From positions 248,001-312,000 of the forward strand of contig NZ_JBDJAW010000004.1 in assembly GCF_039649665.1 (NCBI RefSeq): DNA of 64,000 nt. Direction: 5' to 3'. The notes beneath the pieces were generated by a model. The model made no database searches. It had not been told where the DNA came from and saw nothing but the letters and a program-made list of their open reading frames with translations. Origin of the DNA: Microbispora sp. ZYX-F-249. Its GTDB lineage: Bacteria > Actinomycetota > Actinomycetes > Streptosporangiales > Streptosporangiaceae. Positions 38,056-46,719 of this stretch are shown in pieces (position 1 is the stretch's first letter; every line of letters begins with the position of its first letter). The translations under genes were made by a program, and so were the position numbers.

Positions 38056-39042
38056 TCAGGATAGTCCGCGGGCGACCTCGGTGGCCCAGTAGGTGAGGAT
38101 CATGTCGGCTCCGGCGCGGCGGATCGCGATCAGCGACTCCATGATCACCCGCTCCCGGTCGATCCAGCCGTTGGCCGCGGCCGCCTCGACCATCGCGTAC
38201 TCGCCGCTGACCTGGTAGGCCGCGACCGGCACCTCCACGGTGTCGCGCACCTGCCGCAGGATGTCCAGATAGGCCAGGGCCGGCTTGACCATGACGGCGT
38301 CCGCGCCCTCGGCCAGGTCGAGGCGCACCTCGCGCAGCGCCTCGCCGACCGGGCCGGCCGGGTCCTGCTGGTAGGCGCTCCGGTCGCCGAACTGCGGCGC
38401 GCACTCCGCGGCGTCGCGGAACGGCCCGTAGAACCCGGAGGCGTACTTGGCGGCGTACGCCAGGATCGGGACCTCGGCGAAGCCCTCGGCGTCGAGGGCC
38501 GCCCGGATGGCGCCCACCTGGCCGTCCATCATGCCGCTCGGCGCGATCATCCTGGAACCGGCCGCCGCCTGCGCGACCGCGGCCGACGCGTACCGCTCCA
38601 GCGTCGCGTCGTTGTCCACCTCGCCGTCGGCCGTCAGCAGGCCGCAGTGGCCGTGATCGGTGTACTCGTCCAGGCAGGTGTCGGTCATCAGCACGAGCGC
38701 GTCGCCGAGGTCGGAGGCGAGGTCGCGCAGCGCCACCTGGACGATGCCGTCGGGGTCGTCGGCGCCGGAGCCCCGGGCGTCCTTGTGCGCCGGGATCCCG
38801 AACAGGATGATCCCGCCCACGCCGGCCTCGGCCGCCTCGTGGGCCGCCTTGCGCAGTGACTCGCGGGTGTGCTGGACGACCCCGGGCATCGAGCCCACCG
38901 GCTGCGGCTCGGCGATGCCCTCCTTGACGAACACCGGCAGGATGAGCTCGGCCGGGTGCAGCCGCGTCCCCGCGACCATCCGGCGCATCGCGGCGGTACG
39001 GCGCAGCCGCCGGGGCCGCGCCACCGGGTATTGGGCGTTCAC
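38056..39042 (-). CDS. hemB: Delta-aminolevulinic acid dehydratase (porphobilinogen synthase)
   Basis: A 328-residue TIM-barrel enzyme that joins two 5-aminolevulinates to porphobilinogen. Active-site lysines are in YAAKYASGFYGPFRDA and MVKPALAYLDIL. The metal segment reads DTCLDEYTDHGHCG, with Asp in the place of the middle zinc cysteine, suggesting the Mg/K-type rather than the Zn-type enzyme. GTG 39042 has GGGGAGA at good distance and gives the usual N-terminus; an alternative ATG 39114 would overlap the hemD stop (ATGA) and add 24 residues across a hairpin. Confidence 0.95.
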   Translation of the reverse strand: MNAQYPVARPRRLRRTAAMRRMVAGTRLHPAELILPVFVKEGIAEPQPVGSMPGVVQHTRESLRKAAHEAAEAGVGGIILFGIPAHKDARGSGADDPDGIVQVALRDLASDLGDALVLMTDTCLDEYTDHGHCGLLTADGEVDNDATLERYASAAVAQAAAGSRMIAPSGMMDGQVGAIRAALDAEGFAEVPILAYAAKYASGFYGPFRDAAECAPQFGDRSAYQQDPAGPVGEALREVRLDLAEGADAVMVKPALAYLDILRQVRDTVEVPVAAYQVSGEYAMVEAAAANGWIDRERVIMESLIAIRRAGADMILTYWATEVARGLS

Positions 39043-39068
39043 AATGGTCTCCCCGCTCGTGATCGCGC

Positions 39069-39097
39069 CGGCCCGCGGGATCGTCTCCCGCGGGCCG
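39069..39097. promoter_or_regulatory. Strong hairpin between hemD and hemB
   Basis: GGCCCGCGGG at 39070-39079 pairs perfectly with CCCGCGGGCC at 39087-39096 across ATCGTCT, plus a closing C-G pair, an 11-bp stem. It lies between the hemD stop and the preferred hemB start, so it could be an attenuator, processing site or stability element. No T-run follows. Confidence 0.5.
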
Positions 39098-39110
39098 CGC
39101 ACGATCTGGT

Positions 39111-40700
39111 TCATTTCACGCGGCGCCGTGCGCCCCTGCGCATCTGGGACGGCCGGCGGGGCACCTCGCCCGCCGAGACCGCGGCGTGCCGCATCTTGGC
39201 ACCGTAGTCCGCCAGCGCGGCCGCGAGGGCCGAAGCGGACGGCTTGTCGGCCATCACGTCGACCCGCAGGCCGAACTCCTCGGCCGTCTTGGCCGTCTGC
39301 GGCCCGATGACCGCGATCACCGTGACGTTGTGCGGCTTGCCGGCGATGCCGACGAGGTTCCGCACCGTCGAGGACGACGTGAACAGCACGGCGTCGAACC
39401 CGCCGCCCTTGATCGCCTCGCGGATCGGGGCCGGCGGCGGCGCGGCGCGCACGGTCCGGTAGGCCGTCACGTCGTCGCACTCCCAGCCGAGCTGGGTCAG
39501 GCCCGCCACCAGCGTCTCGGTCGCGATGTCGGCCCGCGGCAGCAGCACCCGGTTGATCGGGTCCAGCATCGAGTCGTACGGCGGCCACTCGGCCAGCAGG
39601 CCCTCGGACGACTGCTCGCCCGTCGGCATGAGGTCGGGCTTCACGCCGAACTCGACCAGCGCCCGCGAGGTGGCCTCGCCCACGGCGGCGACCTTGAGCC
39701 CGGCGAAGGCCCGGGCGTCGAGGCCGTACTCCTCGAACTTCTCGCGCACCGCCTTGACCGCGTTGGCGCTGGTGAAGGCGACCCACTCGTAGCGGCCCGT
39801 GACCAGGCCCTTGATGGCGCGGTCCATCTGCTGCGGCGTGCGCGGCGGCTCGACGGAGATCGTCGGCACCTCCTCGGGCACCGCGCCGTACGAGCGCAGT
39901 TGCTCCGACAGGCCCTTGGACTGCTCCTTGGTGCGCGGCACCAGGACCCGCCAGCCGAACAGCGACTTGGTCTCGAACCAGGACAGGCGCTCGCGCATGC
40001 CGACCGCGTCGCCGACGACGATCAGCGCGGGCTCGGTCATCCCGGCGTGCTTGAGGTCCGGACCGAGCCGCCCGAGCGTGGAGACCACGGTGTACTGCTC
40101 GGTGGTCGTGCCGTCGCTGGTCACCGCCACGGGCGTCGAGTCGGGCTTGCCGGCGGCGATCAGCGCCTTGCCGATCGGGACCGCGTCCGCGACGCCGTTG
40201 TAGATCACCAGCGTGCCCTCGCACGCGGCGTGCTTCGCCCAGTCGCCGGTCTGCGCGGCGTCCACGATGCGGAACTCCGGCACCGACGCCGCCGGCGGGA
40301 TGCCGGCGTAGGTCAGCACGGCCGTGGCGGGCGGCACGCCCGGCACGATCTCGAAGTCCACGTCCGCCTTGGCGCAGGCGGCCACCTCGTCCGTGACGGA
40401 GGAGAAGAAGGACGGGTCGCCCGAGCACAGCCGCACGACCGTGCGGCCCGCCTTGGCGGCCTGGATGGTCTTCAGCGACACCGAGTTCTCCGCCGCGTCG
40501 GCGGAGATGTCGACGACCTCGACGTCCTCGCGGCAGTGGCGCAGCAGCGAGCCGTACGCCTGCCGGTCGAGCACGACGACGTCCGCCCTGCCGAGCAGGT
40601 CGGCGCCGCGCAACGTGAGCAGGTTCTCGTCACCGGGGCCGGCGCCGACGAAGGCGACGAACCCGGACCGGGTCTGAGTGCTGTGATTTCCGGGGCTCAA
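39111..40700 (-). CDS. hemD: Fused uroporphyrinogen-III C-methyltransferase / uroporphyrinogen-III synthase
   Basis: A 529-residue fusion. Residues about 12-250 are a SAM-dependent tetrapyrrole methylase (FVGAGPGDENLLTLRGADLL, LCSGDPSFFSS, EIVPGVPPATAVLTYAGIP, FALIVVGDAV-like end). Residues about 265-510 are the uroporphyrinogen-III synthase (GWRVLVPRTKEQSKGL, WVAFTSANAVKAV, AAVGEATSRAL, AVLFTSSSTVRNL). The basic tail ends RRGARRRVK. The probable start is TTG 40700, overlapping the hemC stop as TTGA. This fusion is usual in actinobacteria. Confidence 0.93.
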   Translation of the reverse strand: MSPGNHSTQTRSGFVAFVGAGPGDENLLTLRGADLLGRADVVVLDRQAYGSLLRHCREDVEVVDISADAAENSVSLKTIQAAKAGRTVVRLCSGDPSFFSSVTDEVAACAKADVDFEIVPGVPPATAVLTYAGIPPAASVPEFRIVDAAQTGDWAKHAACEGTLVIYNGVADAVPIGKALIAAGKPDSTPVAVTSDGTTTEQYTVVSTLGRLGPDLKHAGMTEPALIVVGDAVGMRERLSWFETKSLFGWRVLVPRTKEQSKGLSEQLRSYGAVPEEVPTISVEPPRTPQQMDRAIKGLVTGRYEWVAFTSANAVKAVREKFEEYGLDARAFAGLKVAAVGEATSRALVEFGVKPDLMPTGEQSSEGLLAEWPPYDSMLDPINRVLLPRADIATETLVAGLTQLGWECDDVTAYRTVRAAPPPAPIREAIKGGGFDAVLFTSSSTVRNLVGIAGKPHNVTVIAVIGPQTAKTAEEFGLRVDVMADKPSASALAAALADYGAKMRHAAVSAGEVPRRPSQMRRGARRRVK

Positions 40701-41608
40701 CGGGCCTGCTCCCCCATCAACGTGTCGGCCCCCTCGGCGATCATGGCTGCCGCGAGATCGCGGCCCATCTCCACGGCCGTCGAGGTGGGTCCGGAGGTGG
40801 ACTTGCGCACCGACCGTGCGCCGTCGACGGCGACGACGGTGGCGGTCAGATTGAGAATGTGCCCGTCACCGGAGGCGAAAGCACCTACCGGGGCCGCGCA
40901 ACCGGCCTCGAGGGCGGCGAGCACCGAGCGTTCGGCGCCCACCGCGGCCCGCGTCAGCGGGTCGTCGACGGCGCTCAGCAGCTCGATGAGGTCATCGCGG
41001 TCGGACAGGCATTCGACGGCGAGGGCGCCCTGCCCGGGGGCGGGCAGCATCTCGTCGACCTCGAACACCTGGGCGATCTCCGCGTCCCGGCGGATCCTGA
41101 CCAGCCCCGCGGCGGCCAGCACGATGGCGTCGAGCTCGCCCGACGTCACCTTGCCGATGCGGGTCTCCGCGTTGCCCCTGATGGGGACGTACTCGAGATC
41201 CGGCCGGATCAGCCGCAGCTGGGCCACCCGGCGCGGCGAGCCGGTGCCGATGCGGGCCCCGGCGGGCAGGTCGTGCAGCTTGACCGGGCCGACGAGCGCG
41301 TCGCGCGGGTCGTCCCGCCGCGTGATCGCCGCCATCGCGATCCGCTCGTCCGGCTTGGTCGGCAGGTCCTTCAGCGAGTGGACCGCGAAGTCGACCTCGC
41401 CCGCGAGCAGCCTGCCGCGCAGGTCGTTCACGAACACGCCGGTGCCGCCGAGCTGGGTCAGATGGGCCCGGGACACGTCACCGAACGTGGTGACGCCCAC
41501 GAGCTCCACCTCCCGGCCGGTCAGCGCGGTCAGCCGGTCGGCGACGATCTGCGACTGCGATGTCGCCATCAGACTCTTGCGGGTGCCGAGCCGCAGGGGG
41601 ACGGTCAC
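40697..41608 (-). CDS. hemC: Hydroxymethylbilane synthase (porphobilinogen deaminase)
   Basis: A 303-residue enzyme that polymerises four porphobilinogens. LRLGTRKSLMATSQSQIVADRL opens the protein; FVHSLKDLPT-equivalent FAVHSLKDLPTKPDE and GTGSPRRVAQL hold the catalytic Asp and substrate arginines; ALEAGCAAPVGAFA holds the cysteine that carries the dipyrromethane cofactor. GTG 41608 overlaps the hemA stop as GTGA. Confidence 0.96.
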   Translation of the reverse strand: MTVPLRLGTRKSLMATSQSQIVADRLTALTGREVELVGVTTFGDVSRAHLTQLGGTGVFVNDLRGRLLAGEVDFAVHSLKDLPTKPDERIAMAAITRRDDPRDALVGPVKLHDLPAGARIGTGSPRRVAQLRLIRPDLEYVPIRGNAETRIGKVTSGELDAIVLAAAGLVRIRRDAEIAQVFEVDEMLPAPGQGALAVECLSDRDDLIELLSAVDDPLTRAAVGAERSVLAALEAGCAAPVGAFASGDGHILNLTATVVAVDGARSVRKSTSGPTSTAVEMGRDLAAAMIAEGADTLMGEQAR

Positions 41609-42903
41609 TGTTCCACCTCCAGGCTCGCGACGGCGTCGGGCGTCTTCGGGTCGAGGCCGAACAGCTCGCGCAGCGCCTCCGCGTACTGGTCGCCGCCCGG
41701 TGAGGCGGCCAGCCGCTTGACCCGTACGGTCGGTTCGTGGAGCAGCTTGTCCACGACCCGCCGCACAGTCTGGGTGATCTCGTCGCGCATGCGCCCGTCG
41801 AGGTCCGGCAGGCGGGACAGCAGCCGGCCCATCTCGGCCTCGACGACCCCGGCGGCCTTGCTGCGCAGGGCCACGACCGTCGGGGTGACGAGCGCGGCGC
41901 GCGCCGCGTCGAGGTAGGCGGCGACCTCCTCGGCCACGATGCGCCTGACCTCGCAGATCGCCTCGGCCCGGCCGCCGTCGGAGACGTCCTCGCCGACGCC
42001 GTCCTGCTGCATCGACTTCAGGTCGACCAGCGTCACGCCGGGCAGGGCCCGTACGCCGGGGTCCACGTCGTGCGGCAGCGCGAGGTCGAGGAGGAACAGC
42101 GGGCGCGCGCGGTCCCCGATCATCTCGGGGGTGACGGTGCGGGTCCCGGCACCGACGCAGGAGATGACCAGGTCGGCCTCGGCCAGCTCGGCGGGGACGT
42201 CGGCCAGGTCGGCGGCCCGGCCGCCGACCGTCTCGGCGAGCCGTTCCGCCCGCTCGCGGGTGCGGTTGGCGACGACGATGTCGGTGACGCCCGCGCGGGA
42301 CAGGGTCGCGGCGGACAGCGAGCTCATCGAGCCCGCGCCCACGACCAGGGCGCGCCGGCCGGTGATCGGGCCGATCACCCGCTCGGCGAGCGTCAGCCCC
42401 ACCCCGACCAGGGACGCGCCGGCGCGGTCGATGCCGGTGTCGGCGTGCGCGCGCTTGCCCACGCGCAGCGCGTGCTGGGCCAGCTCGTTGAGCGTGGTCC
42501 CGGCCGTGCCCTCCTCCTGCGCCAGGCGCAGCGCGCCGCGGATCTGGCCGAGGATCTGCCCCTCGCCGATCACCATGGAGTCGAGCCCGCAGGCGACGGT
42601 GAACAGGTGCTGGACCGCGCGGTCCTCGTAGTGCACGTACAGGTGCCGCGCGAGCATCTCCTGCGGAAGGCCCGAGTGCGCGGCGAGCATGTTCGTCACC
42701 GCGGTGACGCCGCCGTGGAAGCGGTCGACGACGGCGTAGACCTCGACGCGGTTGCACGTCGAGACGACCAGCGCCTCGGACACGTTCTCGTCCGCCTGCA
42801 CGTCGTGCAGCAGCTTGACGAGCGCGTCCCCGCTGACCGTGACACGTTCGAGCAGCGCGACCGGTGTGGTCCGGTGGCTCAGGCCGACGACGAGGACACT
42901 CAT
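41605..42903 (-). CDS. hemA: Glutamyl-tRNA reductase
   Basis: A 432-residue NADPH enzyme that commits glutamyl-tRNA to tetrapyrroles. VVSTCNRVEVYAV contains the nucleophile Cys50; VGLSHRTTPVALLER and GEGQILGQIRGALRLAQE are family blocks; VVGAGSMSSLSAATLSRAG is the NADPH Rossmann loop. Dimerisation helices fill the C-terminus. It begins 25 bases after rex, so rex-hemA-hemC-hemD-hemB looks like one Rex-controlled operon. Confidence 0.97.
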   Translation of the reverse strand: MSVLVVGLSHRTTPVALLERVTVSGDALVKLLHDVQADENVSEALVVSTCNRVEVYAVVDRFHGGVTAVTNMLAAHSGLPQEMLARHLYVHYEDRAVQHLFTVACGLDSMVIGEGQILGQIRGALRLAQEEGTAGTTLNELAQHALRVGKRAHADTGIDRAGASLVGVGLTLAERVIGPITGRRALVVGAGSMSSLSAATLSRAGVTDIVVANRTRERAERLAETVGGRAADLADVPAELAEADLVISCVGAGTRTVTPEMIGDRARPLFLLDLALPHDVDPGVRALPGVTLVDLKSMQQDGVGEDVSDGGRAEAICEVRRIVAEEVAAYLDAARAALVTPTVVALRSKAAGVVEAEMGRLLSRLPDLDGRMRDEITQTVRRVVDKLLHEPTVRVKRLAASPGGDQYAEALRELFGLDPKTPDAVASLEVEQ

Positions 42904-42928
42904 GAGCTCGCTCCGATCGATGGCTCAC

Positions 42929-43627
42929 TCACATGACCACCCCGTCCGGCCACTCCTCGGCCATGATGGGCCCTCCATTAGCCTTGCGCTGCTCGTGGAA
43001 CGCAAGTATCTGCAGTTCGATGGATAAATCGACTTTACGGACGTCCACGCCGTCAGGCACAGCCAGGACGACGGGGGCGAAGTTCAAAATACTGGTGACA
43101 CCGGCCGCGATGACACGGTCGCAAACCTGCTGCGCCGCCGTGGCGGGGGTGGCGATCACCACGATCGACACCCCGCGCTTGCGGATCACCGACTCCAGCT
43201 CGTCCGTGTGCTCGACGACGAGACCGGCGATCCGGTCGCCCACGACGTGGGGATCCGCGTCGAGCAGGCCGGCGATCCGGAACCCGCGGGAGGCGAAGCC
43301 GCCGTAGTTGGCCAGCGCGCGGCCGAGGTTTCCCACGCCCACGATGGCCACTGCCCAGTCCTGAGTGAGACCAAGCTCACGCGATATCTGGTAGATGAGG
43401 TACTGCACGTCGTAGCCCACGCCCCGGGTGCCGTACGACCCGAGGTGGGACAGGTCCTTGCGGAGCTTGGCGGAGTTCACCCCGGCGGCGAGCGCCAGGT
43501 CCTCCGAGCTCACCGTCGCCGTGCCGCGCTCGGCCATCCCGTTGAGCGCGCGCAGGTAGAGCGGCAACCTCGCCACCGTGGCGTCGGGGATGCCGCGGTC
43601 GCGGGCCTGCGGGATTCGGCGGATCAC
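42929..43627 (-). CDS. rex: Redox-sensing transcriptional repressor Rex
   Basis: A 232-residue repressor that senses NADH/NAD+. The N-terminal winged helix (about 15-85) includes VSSEDLALAAGVNSAKLRKDLSHLGSYGTRGVGYD. The Rossmann domain begins VAIVGVGNLGRALANYGGF (GxGxxG at 97-102), and a C-terminal helix swaps between subunits. GTG 43627 starts the frame. A Rex-like operator lies 85 bases upstream (43712-43729), consistent with autoregulation as known for Streptomyces rex-hem operons. The other target visible here is the nuo unit. Confidence 0.96.
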   Translation of the reverse strand: MIRRIPQARDRGIPDATVARLPLYLRALNGMAERGTATVSSEDLALAAGVNSAKLRKDLSHLGSYGTRGVGYDVQYLIYQISRELGLTQDWAVAIVGVGNLGRALANYGGFASRGFRIAGLLDADPHVVGDRIAGLVVEHTDELESVIRKRGVSIVVIATPATAAQQVCDRVIAAGVTSILNFAPVVLAVPDGVDVRKVDLSIELQILAFHEQRKANGGPIMAEEWPDGVVM

Positions 43628-43711
43628 TTGCCGGGGCTCCAGGGGGACGGACGGCCGGTTACGCCCCCGGCCGCACAGCGGATGCGACGGATGAACACCA
43701 GGTTAGTGCAT

Positions 43712-43729
43712 TTGTGAAGCGATGCACAA
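43712..43729. promoter_or_regulatory. Rex-like operator between rex and glutaredoxin gene
   Basis: TTGTGAAGCGATGCACAA matches the Rex consensus TTGTGAA-N4-TTCACAA with a single mismatch in the right arm (TGCACAA). It lies in the divergent region and could repress rex-hemACDB, the glutaredoxin gene, or both. Confidence 0.75.
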
Positions 43730-43821
43730 AGTGATCGTGCGCCGCTTCCCACGTATCCAAGGGTCGCAGGAGGGGACGCCGGTCTCCATGCCGGGCCACG
43801 AGGATCGCAATAATCGAGAGC

Positions 43822-44070
43822 ATGGCTCCTCGAGATCACCGGATCACGCTGCTCGGCAAGCCCGGCTGCCATCTGTGCGACGACGCCCGCGCGGTGATCG
43901 AGCGCGTGGCCGCGGAGCTGGGCGTTCCCTGGGAGGAACGCGACATCACCGCCTCGCCGGAGGACCAGGCGGAGTACTGGGAGATGATCCCCGTCGTGCT
44001 GATCGACGGCGTGCAGCACGACTACTGGCGGGTGAACGAGAACCGGCTCCGCGAGGCCCTCACCCGCTGA
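43822..44070 (+). CDS. Glutaredoxin family protein
   Basis: An 82-residue single-domain thioredoxin-fold protein: ITLLGKPGCHLCDDARAVIERVA contains the CHLC redox pair, and EMIPVVLIDG the cis-Pro loop. This DUF836-like glutaredoxin type, with CxLC, is common next to rex in actinobacteria. It likely works with mycothiol or another thiol; the partner is unknown. Divergent from rex across the Rex-like operator. Confidence 0.9.
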   Translation: MAPRDHRITLLGKPGCHLCDDARAVIERVAAELGVPWEERDITASPEDQAEYWEMIPVVLIDGVQHDYWRVNENRLREALTR

Positions 44071-44086
44071 CCCCGCCCGGGAGGGG

Positions 44087-45757
44087 TCACAGAATCTGGC
44101 GGGTGGGGAGGGGGACCACCTTGGCGGCGTTGACGCTGAGCTCGATGACGTTGGCCGCCAGCACGTACCTCACCCGCTCGGTCGCGAACCGCTCCATGTG
44201 CGGCTGGCGCTGGTGCTCGGCGTAGCCGACCTCGTCCCGGTAGAGCTCGTAGACGATGCGCTGGAGCGGCGCCGACTTGACGCCGTGGCAGACGAACAGC
44301 AGCGTGTCGGGCTCGTTGCGCTGGACGGCCTCCACCGTCTCCTCGGCCAGCTTGTCGAACGCCTCGCCCGAGCCGTCGAGCAGCGTGAAGACGGTCAGCA
44401 GGCCGTAGATGCCGGGGGCCGGCTTCACCGAGCCCCCCTGACCGGCGGGCCCGCCCGCCGGCCGGTCCCCCTGCCCGCCGCCAGGGCGGTTGACGGGCGG
44501 CCGGGACCTGCCGCCGAACCCCACGCCGAAGCTCGCCGCGAGGTCGGCCGGGTCGGGCACCTCCGCCCCCGGGTAGAGGGCCCCCGTGGCGGGCATCGCC
44601 CGGTCGGGCTCGGGCGCGGACGCCGCGGGCATGCCGTACTCGGGCCGGGGAGGCTGGCCGTACTGGTCGGCGGCGAGAAGCTGGCCGGTCGCCGGCCCGC
44701 CGAAGTCGTCGGCGGACGGGCGGCCGTCGGAGGGCCGCATGCGGGCGGCGTAGTCGACCTCGCCCTGCTCCCCCGCCCGGTATTCGGCCACCAGGTCGCC
44801 GAGCCCGGATCGGCGCGGGGCTCCCGGCCCCGCGGCCGCTCCCGGAACCCCCGGCGCTCCCGGGACACCCGGTGCTCCGGGAACCCCGGGCGGAACCGCG
44901 CCGGGCCCCGCGGGGCGGCCTCCATGAGCCCCGCGCGGCGGCGCGGGCGGTCCCGAGGGCGCGGAGGGCACCCGGGTCTCGGCGCGCAGGGCGCTGTCCG
45001 CCCGGCCGCCGCGCCGTCCCCGCCACTCCTCCTCAGGGGCCTCGTCGTCCTCGTCCTCGTCGTCGTACGGCGCGAGCGGGCGGGCCACGGCGTACCAGAC
45101 GCCGCCGGCGGAGGCGGCCAGCACCACGACGACGACCAGCCCCGGGAGCCCGAACTCGAGCACGCCCGAGATCGCCATGCCCGCCGGGGCGACCACGACG
45201 GTCGCGTTCATGTTGTCGACGTCGTAGTCGTCGCCGTCCCGCCAGGCCAGCAGCGCCATGGCGAGGCAGAGCAGGAGCAGGAAGACCACCAGGCCGTGGA
45301 CGCCCCGCAGCAGCCACTCGGGCCAGAGGTCCCAGTGGGCCGGCCCGTCGGGCAACGTCTTGCCGAACCCGGCGGTGACGACGGGGTCGAGCACCATGAT
45401 GACCGTGCCCACGACGGTGAGCGCGGCGCCGAGGAGCCAGCCGGCGAAGCGGGCGCCGCCCTTCTCCGAGAGGAGCTGGATGACGCCGATCGTCAGCCAC
45501 AGCGGCGCCAGCAGCGACCCGGTGATCTGGTACGCCCGGAACGTCACGGGTCCGAAACCGGTGAGGTGGCCGACCGCGATGGCGCCGAGCGACAACGCCA
45601 GCGCGCCCGTGGCGATGCTCCACGCGATCAGCCAACCGGCCGGCTCGTCACGGAGACGCCCGACGAGAACGCCGGTGGTGATGCCGGCGAGCAGGGCGCC
45701 GGCGAACGCGAGGAGTGCGACGAGGACTTCCATGGTGGCACCCATGCTGCCGGACAT
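44087..45757 (-). CDS. Membrane protein with C-terminal antibiotic biosynthesis monooxygenase (ABM) domain
   Basis: A 556-residue three-part protein. Residues 1-225 hold about seven transmembrane helices, beginning MEVLVALLAFAGALLAGITTGVLVG. Residues 230-455 are a long hydrophilic linker: acidic (DDEDEDDEAPEEE), then Pro/Gly-rich with a collagen-like PGVPGAPGVPGAPG run. Residues 460-556 form an ABM fold (YGLLTVFTLLDGSGEAFDKL, VELYRDEVGYAEHQ-like), the ferredoxin-like domain of small haem- or cofactor-free monooxygenases. The function is unknown. ATGs at 45745 and 45733 are alternative starts. The gene is convergent to the glutaredoxin gene and lies between rex and bldN, as in Streptomyces. 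Confidence 0.8.
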   Translation of the reverse strand: MSGSMGATMEVLVALLAFAGALLAGITTGVLVGRLRDEPAGWLIAWSIATGALALSLGAIAVGHLTGFGPVTFRAYQITGSLLAPLWLTIGVIQLLSEKGGARFAGWLLGAALTVVGTVIMVLDPVVTAGFGKTLPDGPAHWDLWPEWLLRGVHGLVVFLLLLCLAMALLAWRDGDDYDVDNMNATVVVAPAGMAISGVLEFGLPGLVVVVVLAASAGGVWYAVARPLAPYDDEDEDDEAPEEEWRGRRGGRADSALRAETRVPSAPSGPPAPPRGAHGGRPAGPGAVPPGVPGAPGVPGAPGVPGAAAGPGAPRRSGLGDLVAEYRAGEQGEVDYAARMRPSDGRPSADDFGGPATGQLLAADQYGQPPRPEYGMPAASAPEPDRAMPATGALYPGAEVPDPADLAASFGVGFGGRSRPPVNRPGGGQGDRPAGGPAGQGGSVKPAPGIYGLLTVFTLLDGSGEAFDKLAEETVEAVQRNEPDTLLFVCHGVKSAPLQRIVYELYRDEVGYAEHQRQPHMERFATERVRYVLAANVIELSVNAAKVVPLPTRQIL

Positions 45758-45914
45758 CGGCTCGTCACCGGTAGCCGGTCGCCCTGTACGGGAATGTCAC
45801 CACCCGCGTCTCCTCCCCCGAACACGATTCCTCCACCCGAACGGATTGTGTTATCTCCGGTTGATTTCTAGAGTGTTCGAGCACGCCGACTCCCCTTCCC
45901 CCATGGGATAACGG
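45758..45914. promoter_or_regulatory. Divergent promoter region before bldN
   Basis: 157 bases with no coding signal. CGAACAC (45819-45825) and GTGTTCG (45873-45879) form a wide inverted pair around A/T-rich sequence (GATTGTGTTATC, TTGATTTCTAG). The regulator is not identifiable by eye. Confidence 0.4.
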
Positions 45915-46562
45915 ATGCCGAATACGTGGCCGTTGGCCGGGCTGTCCCCTCCGGCCGCCGCAGGAGCAGCGCAACCCACGCGCTCCGCCGGTCTCTCCGA
46001 CCGCGAGCACGAGTACGACGAGATGCGAAGCCTCGTGCTGCGCGCCAAGACCGGCGACAGCGAGGCGTTCGGCATGCTCTACGACCACTACCTGGAGCTT
46101 GTCTACCGATACGTCTATTTCCGGGTCGGCAGCCACGCGCTGGCCGAGGACCTGACGAGCGAGACGTTCCTGCGGGCGCTGCGGGGCATCGCCGAGTTCA
46201 CCTGGCAGGGCCGCGACTTCGGCGCCTGGCTGGTCACGATCGCCCGCAACCTCGTCACCGACCACTTCAAGTCGGGCCGCAACCGTCTCGAGGTGACCAC
46301 CGCCGAGATACTCGACACGCCCCTGGACGGCCCGCACATCCCCGAGAACGCGGTCGTCGCGAACATGGTCAACGAGCGGGTCATGCAGGCCATCAAGCAA
46401 CTGAGCGCGGAGCAGCAGGAATGCGTGATCCTGCGCTTCCTGCACGGGATGTCGCTCGCCGAGACGGCGAAGATCATGGACAAGAAGTCCGGGGCGATCA
46501 AGGCGCTGCAGTTCCGGGCGATCAGGGCGCTCGCCCGGGCGCTCCCCGACGATCTCGGCTGA
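45915..46562 (+). CDS. bldN: ECF RNA polymerase sigma factor BldN
   Basis: A 215-residue ECF sigma factor. After an N-terminal extension of about 40 residues rich in Pro and Ala, sigma region 2 spans about 50-118 (AFGMLYDHYLELVYRYVYFRVG, AEDLTSETFLRALRGIAEF) and region 4 about 155-208 (LSAEQQECVILRFLHGMSLAETAKIMDKKSGAIKALQFRAI). In Streptomyces BldN is made as a pro-protein and drives chaplin and rodlin genes for aerial growth; the extension here is shorter than the S. coelicolor one. Identity as BldN rests on region 4, the rex-side neighbours and the adjacent RsbN-like anti-sigma gene. Confidence 0.9.
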   Translation: MPNTWPLAGLSPPAAAGAAQPTRSAGLSDREHEYDEMRSLVLRAKTGDSEAFGMLYDHYLELVYRYVYFRVGSHALAEDLTSETFLRALRGIAEFTWQGRDFGAWLVTIARNLVTDHFKSGRNRLEVTTAEILDTPLDGPHIPENAVVANMVNERVMQAIKQLSAEQQECVILRFLHGMSLAETAKIMDKKSGAIKALQFRAIRALARALPDDLG

Positions 46563-46719
46563 GCCCCCCGTAACCATTACCCATACCCCATCGTTGGGCA
46601 TGTGGCAGGTCGGATCTTCAGGCGGGATCCGCGGGCCGGCCGGGAGGTGACGAACGTCTCCCAGCGGCTCGGCGCGCGTATCTCCGCCGGGCGTCAAGCG
46701 GGGGATGGCGGGAGCGGTG

